Part shown: piece after piece, positions 52,245 through 60,610 of the stretch | Position numbering within the stretch: the first letter of the stretch is position 1 | How the letters are laid out: every line of letters begins with the position of its first letter | Assembly: GCA_028753945.1 (NCBI GenBank) | Contig: JAPNXP010000015.1 | Span: 3,348,001 to 3,412,000, forward strand | Origin: Hexactinellida sp. DTS-2022 | Taxonomy: Eukaryota > Porifera > Hexactinellida | Direction: 5' to 3' | DNA: 64,000 nucleotides | Position numbers and translations under genes: made by a program | Notes under the pieces: generated by a model | Databases searched by the model: none | What the model was told of the DNA's origin: nothing | Seen by the model: only the letters and a program-made list of their open reading frames with translations

Positions 52245-53792
52245 TTAGATGTTATCAGTCTTTTGTCTCAACAGATTTTCCCTTCTTACTCGTAGCATCC
52301 AAGCCTCGATAGGAGCTTCACTCGCGGTTTTCAACACCTCGCACTTGTCAGATTCTAGCATAGCCTCTATCTCTGCTTTAACAGACAAAATGCGATCTTT
52401 CGCCACTTTATAAACACATTCCTTTCTGCGAATTCGAAGCAAGAATTCCCTCTCCTCAGATTCTTCTTCTAGAAAAACGCGAAATTCCTCACCGAAAGCT
52501 ATTTGCCTAGCATGGAACAATAATCTCATTACAATATACAGTATCTTATACTGTTTATCCTTATTAGGTGCGGTTGTTTGCACCTCCCATTGCCTCAGCA
52601 ATTTAATTCCGCGACTCCCACAAGCGTCGCCTAAATATTTCCTAACAACTTCTCGCGAAATAACGTTATTCCGCAGTTCCACTAAACTACTGTATTCTTC
52701 TGTCGCGTAATGTATCGTGTCTTTATGCAGGAACAAACTCTCCACCATTCGCGGGTCCCCGGACACCAATAATTCGCAGTACCGGTATAACTCACATAGT
52801 GTGAAATCCGGTTGTTCGGAAGTGCGGTTTTTAATAGTTAGCGGTGGCGGATGGAAGGAGAGACACTTTTCAGTGTCTCCGATGTACACAACGAACATGT
52901 CCAGATCCGAGGTGGCTGTATGCAGATTGTATCTGTGGCTACCGAAGGGACACGCTAGCATAATCCTACCATAGTCACTAACGTGAGTAGTGAGTCTGCT
53001 CCATAGCGCTTCTGGGGATATGGCCAACTCGGTGGAGGATAGCTTGAAAAATACAGGATTCTCGTAACCCAATTTTCGTTCTTCTGTTTTAATAGTGTCT
53101 TGTTCGCATAGTTTTAATTCTGCATCCATTAAGTCGCAAATATTCTTACCTGGAAATGAAGATTATTAAATTCATATACAGTAGACTCTCGTTAATATGA
53201 ACACGGATAAGGCGAAATATCGGTTAAGGCTAACAAGGTTAATTTCCCTAGCCTATACAAATATATGCGAACGATTCGGATAAAAATAAATATCGACGGT
53301 TCCCTGGATTCTACTGTATAACAATATAAATCCTATTGTAATTGTGAAATGGAAATTAGTTGTATGATTACCGATTGTATGTTCGACTTCTTCCAAATTC
53401 CTTCCTTTATTTACAGACTTTACAGACTCCCCATCTCTCATCATAAACTCTTCTGTTTTTGTAAAAGACAATCCATTCCTGAATCTGTCAGTATACGTCA
53501 CGACCCATTCAATCTCGAATGTGTACCACTCTCCCACACCATTCCTATGGACAGCTGTGTCGCTAGGCGCGGTAACTACCCTGGCATATCCCTCCCATCC
53601 CTTACTCCCGTTAACACTGAACAGTAGAATAACAGGACCGGTGTTAAAAGCCGCGAACAGCGTATCACGTGGCTGTTCCTCTATATTTTCGTGCTTTGGG
53701 ACAGCCCAAACGCGGTTTTCTTGACACTTAGTGAGGTTATCAAATGTGTCACATTTCGCGATGAAATACCTAACAAGCACATTCTCAGCCAT
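52245..53792 (-). CDS. YTH-domain / nucleotidyltransferase fusion protein, two exons
   Basis: Exon 1 53792-53372 and exon 2 53149-52245 join in phase 1 to 441 residues. Residues 5-150 form a YTH domain: VRYFIAKCDTFDNL, NRVWAVPKHE (cage Trp W29), GPVILLFSVNGSKGWEGYAR, FEIEWVV (cage Trp W96), and VNKGRNLEEVEHTIGKNICD, the last crossing the splice junction exactly as the YTH C-terminal strand should. From about 160 the protein is a polymerase-beta-type nucleotidyltransferase (COG3541-like): CPFGSHRYNLHTATSDLDMF has the G-S (210-211) and D-x-D (222, 224) catalytic pattern, then YCELLVSGDPRMVESLF and a helical C terminus. YTH domains bind N6-methyladenosine in RNA. An NTase would add or transfer nucleotides. 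Predicted role: m6A-directed RNA tailing or modification. The fusion is new to me. Confidence 0.85.
53179..53316. mobile_element. TA-flanked MITE in the YTH-NTase intron
   Basis: 138 bp, start CAGTAGACTCTCGTTAATAT, end GGATTCTACTG, TA on both sides. It shares CCCTAGCCTATACAAAT with the copy at 39087. It makes up most of the 222-base intron. Confidence 0.8.
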
Positions 53793-54002
53793 AGCCTATA
53801 AATCAGTCTCTAATTATGTACAGTTACAACAGAATGGTACATACACACATATGTTAGTTAGCTACATATAACAAATATAATTTCTGTAATAGTGCATCTA
53901 ATTAGCTAATTTGCACTTTGAATAAACAAATCCATCACACATACTATATTACAATAGAACTGTTGTCTCAGGGAAGGAAGGAAAAGTATAAATAGGTTGA
54001 CT

Positions 54003-55793
54003 TTAATCCGATTTCTTTTTCACATCCAAATCGTTTGCACTCACACCATACTCATTCTTCCGTTTGGGATCCACGCGATAAATCCACCTCTGATATATGA
54101 ATATTATAAACACTATGTCGTCCCTAAAACACCCGATTCTGTAGAGAGTTGGCATTTTAATTACAAACGCGAATAGATCATCAATGAATGTGTTGAGGAA
54201 CTTGTAAGTTAGCATACGCCAAGGCAAATGAGCGACTGATTTCATTTTATAATTTATGAAGAGTTGAGGTGTCATAGCTATGAATCCGAAAGTCAACAGA
54301 AATCCGTATAACATGGATAGAACGAATGAGTACCAACCTCTATGCTCGTTATAAATGAGAGAATAAACGCCGTATCCCGAGAGCAAAGGGAATAGAAGCC
54401 AGGAGAGATATCGGAAAGCCATCTTATCAAACTCTTTTGTCGGAGATTCCGAGTATGAAGGCAGTTCTTTCATTGTTATTTTGGGAATTATACCAAGGAT
54501 CCTTTCTTGTGGGAAAATTTCAAAGCGTACAACTTTTGTGATTTTCCACAAGTCAATAAGCAAGCCTATGCCAGTACCGAACATGATAAGGTAGTTCGAC
54601 TCATTGTCTAGGATGTACAGGAATACTATTGTCGACTGGAAAAGGTTTAGGAAGACAACACGAACACTGAGCCCTACTAGAGTACTGCGACTTTTCCAAA
54701 ACTGGATATCGTTCTTGAAAGCTAAGAACTCAAACACAGTATGGACTAGGGATACTACGATTGTGATGCCGAGAAGAATTGGGTCGGTTTCTATCATCAT
54801 TTCCTTAAGCGTGTCATCTTCTTCCTCAGATTTCTCTTGGAACATTTGCATGTAAGTGTTCTGGTTCTCTAAGGCAGCGTAGAACTGGAATTTCATTAGA
54901 GAGAGCATACCAAAGTTAAGGTGCAATGTTTGATTTTTAACTGTAGAATTAATGGGTTGGTAGTCTCGTTTGAGGTTCCAATAATCGCATGGATACAAAA
55001 TAGGGTAATAGTAATTGTTGTGGAATTCTACATATTTATTGAGAGGAGGTGGGAGTGCGTTTATCGGCCAATTATTGAAGTCGTGTATTAAGTAAATTGT
55101 AAGATTTTCGTGCCAATGAGGTAGTATGATGTCATCCTCTAAATCAGGTGGATTTTCTTGTGTCGGTTTTCCAGTGATGAGGTTAACTTTTTTGTTTACA
55201 ATTAATTTTTTATGTTTTGTTAACTCTTTTACTTTGTAAACAAAATGTGTTGATTTTATCTTTGGCTCGATATCGACAGGGTCTTTATTTATAAACGAAT
55301 TTCTAAGCAAAAACGTGTGAATGAACATACTACCGTTTGAATACAAATGTGAATAATCGGTCTCAATATCCAAATCGATACTCTTTGATAACAACTTTCC
55401 ATCGTTTTTATACATAATTCCTATTTCGCTCCAAATTAGGTTACGAATGGTGTACTCAGACCAACTAATTGAATCTGACAAGTAAATGTAGGTATCGAAA
55501 AGTTCGCCATCAACGAAGAGATTTGTACCAATCATATTCTGTAGACTAGGAGTTTTCGAATTCGGATTATTATTATTTGTTGTTGTTGGTGATTTTCTAA
55601 AGTAAGAAGATACAAAGTATATTATGATGATATTCCATAAAATAGATTTCCAGGAGAATGCACCTCCACCCCTTTGTGGTTGTTGTTGTTGTTGTTGTTG
55701 ATTGTTTACTTCTTGAGTGTTGTCATTTTCATTCTCTATAGCGTCTACACTATTTTCTGTATCTGGATTCGTATTTTCATCTTCCCCACTCAT
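54003..55793 (-). CDS. CLPTM1: Cleft lip and palate transmembrane protein 1 (CLPTM1)
   Basis: 596 residues, single exon. An acidic, then Gln-rich N terminus leads to a first membrane anchor (WKSILWNIIIIYFVSSYF). The large luminal domain has many NXS/T sites and WSEYTIRNLIWSEIGIMYK. The conserved C-terminal multi-pass region includes DPILLGITIVVSLVHTVFEF, LAFKNDIQFWKSRSTLVGLS, FINYKMKSVAHLPWRMLTYK, LNTFIDDLFAFVIKMPTLYR and YQRWIYRVDPKR, which are signature blocks of the family. CLPTM1 proteins reside in the ER and act as lipid scramblases and regulators of receptor export. The tail KKKSD is ER-retrieval-like. Confidence 0.95.
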   Translation of the reverse strand: MSGEDENTNPDTENSVDAIENENDNTQEVNNQQQQQQQPQRGGGAFSWKSILWNIIIIYFVSSYFRKSPTTTNNNNPNSKTPSLQNMIGTNLFVDGELFDTYIYLSDSISWSEYTIRNLIWSEIGIMYKNDGKLLSKSIDLDIETDYSHLYSNGSMFIHTFLLRNSFINKDPVDIEPKIKSTHFVYKVKELTKHKKLIVNKKVNLITGKPTQENPPDLEDDIILPHWHENLTIYLIHDFNNWPINALPPPLNKYVEFHNNYYYPILYPCDYWNLKRDYQPINSTVKNQTLHLNFGMLSLMKFQFYAALENQNTYMQMFQEKSEEEDDTLKEMMIETDPILLGITIVVSLVHTVFEFLAFKNDIQFWKSRSTLVGLSVRVVFLNLFQSTIVFLYILDNESNYLIMFGTGIGLLIDLWKITKVVRFEIFPQERILGIIPKITMKELPSYSESPTKEFDKMAFRYLSWLLFPLLSGYGVYSLIYNEHRGWYSFVLSMLYGFLLTFGFIAMTPQLFINYKMKSVAHLPWRMLTYKFLNTFIDDLFAFVIKMPTLYRIGCFRDDIVFIIFIYQRWIYRVDPKRKNEYGVSANDLDVKKKSD

Positions 55794-56440
55794 TTTCTCT
55801 ATATTTTAAAATATTATAATTTACAATACAATAAACAAGCGAGTTACCTCATAGCTTAGCCTTGGCTCATAATGGGATTTATACAACGGTAAACATACGT
55901 ATTATATAATACTATGGGCTCTCATTCATTAACTAATTAAGTAGCATTGTCTAATACAATAGAATAGAAAGTAATCTTCAATACTGATTCCAAGTGGAAT
56001 TTACTGTTTCATCAAATCTAGCTGTAGCATGCAAGTTGCAAATTTTTGCCAACCCTCAAGATTATACATGAATTTTATACAATTACTATGGTATTCTTCA
56101 AGAAGATAACTCGAGAAAATAATATAAACTATAGAATGTCTATTTTCAAGTATCTAGCAAAGGAATTATAAGAGAAAACCTTTAAAATCCCTAATTCAAA
56201 GATTTTTAGTGTGATAATGGTTGGTATGTAATACAGTGGATATCGGATATAAGAACATGTCGGTTACAAGAACACTATAAGCAGTTCCCGACGATGTTCT
56301 TATATCCGGTATCCACTGTATTCCTACTGAGTATCTAAATATATTGGTTTGCATTGAAATGGTTGCAATATTGATAATTCAGAAACAATTAAAGCATTCA
56401 TCTAATGAAATACAGCAAATAAATAAATGTGTGTGTTCTA
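55794..56440. other. Intergenic with one mini-MITE
   Basis: AT-rich region between SLC22A18-like and CLPTM1 genes containing the 85-base element at 56234-56318. No gene was seen. Confidence 0.5.
56234..56318. mobile_element. Mini-MITE, nearly all inverted repeat
   Basis: 85 bp, TA flanks. Left arm CAGTGGATATCGGATATAAG AACATGTCGG pairs with a right arm ending CTTATATCCGGTATCCACTG, leaving a short loop. It is a potential hairpin over almost its full length. Confidence 0.85.
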
Positions 56441-57631
56441 TCAGGATTTGTTATCCCCATACCCGAGAGAGGAAATATACGCCAACGCCCCCACCTCTAG
56501 CAGAGCTACGCAACAAGCGACCAGACAGTACCCTAGGTATGTGTACAGATAACCACCGATTATCGGTGTCACCATGCCTACAAACCCAATGCCTATAAAG
56601 TTAAGCCCGATCGCGAGACCAGTTGAAGACTCTGGAACTATCTTTGTTAGCATGCTGGTAGAAACGGTGCCAAAAAGCGAATCTGCTGCCGCGAGGGGGA
56701 TAGAGAATATGCAGTACCAAGTAAGGGTAGGGTAGAGTCCTAATAGCAAGTACGAAACGAGTTTAATCAGAACAGAAGATATAATAATGGTAAAGTCCTG
56801 GAATCGTTTAGTCACCATGGATACTACGAATGTTAATATAATTAGTCTAATGACAGCGAGATAGGTCATTAGCCAGCCATATTGATGCGGCTCTAATTGG
56901 AACAGTTCCAGCGAGAAAATAGGAAGCAGCGAACCCCAGATCATCCCAGGAAATCCTGAGAGCAGACATATCATGAATATCGGAATAACGCCAGGAATAG
57001 CCAGCACATGTTTCCACGGAGTCAGATCGAAAATAGACGCGTTTGTTGCGGGCGTTAAACGTGCGTTTTCGGACTTAACGGATGCAGGTACGAAGTATAT
57101 AATGAGTGGCAGAACGCTTAGGGAACCTAAGGTAGCGACTGAGGCAGTGAACTGAGTGGAGTACGAGTGTATTAAGTACCCAGCGGTAAGAGAGCCCGCT
57201 ATGAGCCCAAGGCTGTAGAACGCTCCGAGTCTCGCTAGGGCCCCGGCCCGGGACTTAGTGTCGCTTACGTCAGCTAGCACCATTTGGCAGCCCTGCATGG
57301 CAGCCATGAACATAGCGGCCACACGCGAGATAACTATGTAGTGCACACTGTCGGCTATGGCCAGGAGGAAATAAGTTAAGGTCGTGGATATGAAAGCGAG
57401 TAAAAGCGCTTTTTTAGCGCCGTATATATCACCGAAACGGCCGTAAATAGGGGTGCCTATAAACTGTATTATATTAAACAGCGTTTGTATATACGCGTAG
57501 CCTACTGCGTCTAATCCGAGCTCTTTAACGAGATACGGGAGGACACCGGTTTGCATGTAGAAACATAGACTGTAGTTGAATATGAGAGCGTATATAACTA
57601 TGATTAGCGTAGAGGGCATCCATTGTTGCAT
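56441..57631 (-). CDS. SLC22A18: Major-facilitator transporter, SLC22A18-like
   Basis: 396 residues, single exon, with about ten to twelve membrane helices. The first helices read STLIIVIYALIFNYSLCFYM and a GVLPYLVKELGLDAVGYAYI loop. The MFS signature between helices 2 and 3 is GRFGDIYGAKKALLL. Then SRVAAMFMAAMQGCQMVLAD and the motif SRAGALARLGAFYSLGLIAG resemble vertebrate SLC22A18 (ORCTL2/TSSC5). Its substrate is unknown; the mammalian protein is proposed to move organic cations at the apical or organelle membrane. It is close to but distinct from bacterial-type TetA drug exporters. The subfamily assignment is moderately secure. Confidence 0.78.
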   Translation of the reverse strand: MQQWMPSTLIIVIYALIFNYSLCFYMQTGVLPYLVKELGLDAVGYAYIQTLFNIIQFIGTPIYGRFGDIYGAKKALLLAFISTTLTYFLLAIADSVHYIVISRVAAMFMAAMQGCQMVLADVSDTKSRAGALARLGAFYSLGLIAGSLTAGYLIHSYSTQFTASVATLGSLSVLPLIIYFVPASVKSENARLTPATNASIFDLTPWKHVLAIPGVIPIFMICLLSGFPGMIWGSLLPIFSLELFQLEPHQYGWLMTYLAVIRLIILTFVVSMVTKRFQDFTIIISSVLIKLVSYLLLGLYPTLTWYCIFSIPLAAADSLFGTVSTSMLTKIVPESSTGLAIGLNFIGIGFVGMVTPIIGGYLYTYLGYCLVACCVALLEVGALAYISSLGYGDNKS

Positions 57632-58177
57632 TGTACGTAGAAACAGCTATGTGGATATGGAATGTAAGGTTAATCAATAATTTCCAAATTATTCGTTGTA
57701 CAGTGCACCCTCGCTAGTCCGAACAGAAGATCAAAAACTATTTTTCGTATAAATTTGGGGAAAAAACATTAAATGTATTACTTCACTAATCCGAACGAAT
57801 TCACTTATCGGAACAGAATTTTTTTGAATCGGAACACCTATGTTGGGATTAGCGAGGGTGTACTGTAATTAGTTATGAAAGTTCTGAATTAAATAGAAAG
57901 GAAACAGAATGAATAAAATGTGTTTCTAATTGTTCTGAAAAGTCTAATATGAATAACTAGTAAATAAAACAATCAAACAAACAAGCAAACAAGACAGGGA
58001 CAAGTAAATTGAGTGTTTGTAACAATCTGATCTGCTAAATTCTATATATCATACACAATAAAGAGAAAACACAGAAAAAGTAAATTGACCAAGGATGATA
58101 ATATACAACATGAAACGGTACATAAACTAATGAGCAAGGCTATGGGGGTTCTCTTAGTGCTACTCAAACTTAGAACT
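57632..58177. other. Intergenic with one MITE
   Basis: Between Elongin C and the SLC22A18-like gene. It contains the element at 57701-57865; the rest is AT-rich low-complexity sequence. Confidence 0.5.
57701..57865. mobile_element. TA-flanked MITE, CAGTGCACCCTCG type
   Basis: 165 bp, start CAGTGCACCCTCGCTAGTCC, end GATTAGCGAGGGTGTACTG, TA on both sides. Non-coding. Confidence 0.87.
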
Positions 58178-58519
58178 TCAACAATCTAAGAAGTTGGCAG
58201 CCATGAGTAATTCAAGAGCAATTTCAGGTGCGATGGGAAATTCGGGGATTTCAGTAGAACTGTTCGTATAGCGCACTTTATAGGTGAAGTAGGTGCAAAC
58301 TTTCGCGAGGACGTGAGATGGGATTTCCCGGAATTCGACACGGTCATCTTCGTCATCTAACATCGCGCCAGGACCAGACAGCATAGCTTTGATGGTCGCA
58401 GAGGTGAGAGCGTGTTCCTTCTTTATGTAGAACTCGTGTAGATCGGAGGAAACTAGTTTCACCCACTGATCAGAGCCTACTGGAGGAGCGGTCTCCATGT
58501 TACTGCTTTCCGTAGCCAT
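58178..58519 (-). CDS. ELOC: Elongin C
   Basis: 113 residues from ATG 58519. The Skp1/BTB-like fold has the expected blocks [74 protein letters not shown] and a final [10 protein letters not shown], which equals the family C terminus. It joins Elongin B to bind BC-box proteins in CUL2 and CUL5 ubiquitin ligases (VHL, KLHDC2/3, SOCS) and also belongs to the SIII transcription elongation factor. It is one of the most conserved proteins in the window. Confidence 0.97.
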   Translation of the reverse strand: MATESSNMETAPPVGSDQWVKLVSSDLHEFYIKKEHALTSATIKAMLSGPGAMLDDEDDRVEFREIPSHVLAKVCTYFTYKVRYTNSSTEIPEFPIAPEIALELLMAANFLDC

Positions 58520-59278
58520 CAATTCTACACCGAGCTAAGCACACGAAGGAATGGACTGAATTATACGGCTGTACTATGTGAATATATATAATTAGGAAAA
58601 TCATTTGACATACTAGCCAACCATAAAAGTAAAGGACTTGAATGGTAATTTTGAACCTTTGTAAATAATTACATGCTTTTATGATAAGAATTACATGTCA
58701 TTTATGATAATAATAGATGTTATTATACTACATATGCAAATGAAGCATACTATATTTTCGGAGTTTTTATAATGCACTCAGGACCTATTATTAAACAATT
58801 GAAATGAGATACTTGATATATATTTAGCCATGCAGGGGTGTGTATGGGTGGATAGATAAGGTGTCTCATACGTTAATGCATTAGCTATTAGTTAACTAAT
58901 GCTACTGGTTTAGATATAATAGTGCCGTCATAGCAAGTTTGTCGTGTAAGTGGTTTGTAGTTAATAGATTTAACGAAATAACGTCATGTGTACATTGTGT
59001 AGGCAGATTATGATTCACGTAAGTGATCAACGAATTAGTTGTCTAGATGGGAAGTTGAGCAATATTGTTTAGTCGAATGCAATAAAATATATCGTTGACC
59101 TAAGCAGGTTTATAAGCTGATTATTCAATTATAAATATTTGCAGAGTTATACATTTGGAAAGGTCAGTTCGACTTAGAATCTGCAAATGCTATATTTTAG
59201 TAAACGTATCCGAATAAGTTAGAGGAAAATCACTTCATTGATTTTATAAGCGATATAAAATAAGACTCATAGATTTAA
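58520..59278. other. Intergenic, promoter side of ELOC
   Basis: 759 bases of AT-rich sequence. An ATGCAAATGA (octamer-like) occurs at about 58733; its significance is unknown. No gene or repeat of the families above was recognised. Confidence 0.4.
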
Positions 59279-60373
59279 TTATGTAACGAACATCTGTTTC
59301 CGATTCGTGAAAGGTGTGAAATAACGCTCAATCGCTTGCTTGTAATCTTCCAATCTGAATTGCTCTAAGACTGGTGCCACAATTCTCCCATCTATCGCCA
59401 TATTACTAATGTTTTCAATCATCTTATAATACTCAGGACTTCCCCCCTTCTCTTCTAACCATCTTGTGTTCCAATATCCCACATATTTAAGGTCCATAAA
59501 TATCAGCTTACCCGCGGGAATCACATTGGGTTCCCGTGACATTGCCCCATAAGTAACTACGGTACCTTTCGCTTCTAAATAAGCACTCAGATCGTTAGTA
59601 CTTTTTCCGCCTACACCATTCAATGCTAGCTTAGCATGACCGTATTTTTTTATAACACTCGCCTTTTCTTTCGGTAATCTAACTTGCTTGTCGCTTAATA
59701 CGATAGTCGCACCTAAATCTTCCAATAATTGTTGAGTGACGTTGAAATCCTCACGCTCGCGAATAACATTAATCGTTTTAACGCCTTTGTACTTTGCCAT
59801 TTGAATAACCATTTGCCCCACAGAACTGTTCGCTGCGTTTTGTATCAAAGTATCACCGACTTTTAAAGGTACGAAATCTTGCAGCATTCTATAGGCAGTG
59901 CAAGGGTTCACTAGTAGCATGGCCGCCAAATGAATAGGGAGAGAATTGGAAACTTTTTGCAAATGCGATTGTGGAGCAAAGAAATGAGATCGCCAAGTGC
60001 CGAGACCGGGAGTAGCCGCGATTACGCGATCTCCTGGCAGCAAACCCGACACATTACAACCGGTTTTTAACACCTCTCCTACGAACTCATTACCAGGAGT
60101 AGCGGGCATTTGTGGCAGAGACATGTAAGTGCCTTCAATTTGGTTTATATCGGATGGGTTTATAGGCGTGGCTAACATATTAACCAACACATCATTGTCT
60201 CTTATGGCACTGGTGTCAATATTCTCTTCAACTAGATTAACTAGGTGACGGGGATTCCCACGTTTTGTGTAGATTAGCTTTTGTGCTATTATACTAGTGT
60301 ACCTTGTGATGGTAACTAAGTGAGTGAATGCGAATGGTTGGGATAAATAGTTTAAGTTGAAACGAGACAACAT
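59279..60373 (-). CDS. MECR: Mitochondrial enoyl-[ACP/CoA] reductase (MECR)
   Basis: 364 residues, single exon (human MECR 373). The N terminus is basic and hydroxylated (MLSRFNLNYLSQPFAF), as a mitochondrial presequence would be. The GroES-like part reads VLVNMLATPINPSDINQIEG with the catalytic-type Tyr in GTYMSLPQMPATPGNEFVG. The nucleotide-binding fold has NAANSSVGQMVIQMAKYKG (glycine-rich loop) and LALNGVGGKST. The C terminus is QAIERYFTPFTNRKQMFV. MECR performs the last step of mitochondrial fatty-acid synthesis, reducing trans-2-enoyl-ACP with NADPH, which feeds lipoic-acid production. There is no zinc-binding site, as expected for the MECR branch of the MDR family. Confidence 0.94.
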   Translation of the reverse strand: MLSRFNLNYLSQPFAFTHLVTITRYTSIIAQKLIYTKRGNPRHLVNLVEENIDTSAIRDNDVLVNMLATPINPSDINQIEGTYMSLPQMPATPGNEFVGEVLKTGCNVSGLLPGDRVIAATPGLGTWRSHFFAPQSHLQKVSNSLPIHLAAMLLVNPCTAYRMLQDFVPLKVGDTLIQNAANSSVGQMVIQMAKYKGVKTINVIREREDFNVTQQLLEDLGATIVLSDKQVRLPKEKASVIKKYGHAKLALNGVGGKSTNDLSAYLEAKGTVVTYGAMSREPNVIPAGKLIFMDLKYVGYWNTRWLEEKGGSPEYYKMIENISNMAIDGRIVAPVLEQFRLEDYKQAIERYFTPFTNRKQMFVT

Positions 60374-60610
60374 TTGTAGCTAAGTGTGTGAAATAAACCA
60401 AAAAATAAACCAAAGCAGTAACATTATAATTTGTCGGCCCAGTAAAATCACGATCAAACATATAAATATCGATGTATGGATAATTTTCAAATTTAGTACA
60501 AGAATTTACAATTACAGAAGTACAATGCTAACATAATTCAACAGTACATGCCAATTTTCTGGGTAGATATATTTGTTAATAATATAAATAAAATTTCTAT
60601 CAAAATCTGT

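Noticed and set aside
52245..53129. NTase frame as a separate gene starting at its own ATG
   Set aside because: The frame continues upstream of the ATG to a good acceptor, the phase matches the YTH exon donor, and the YTH C-terminal strand is completed only by the residues before that ATG.
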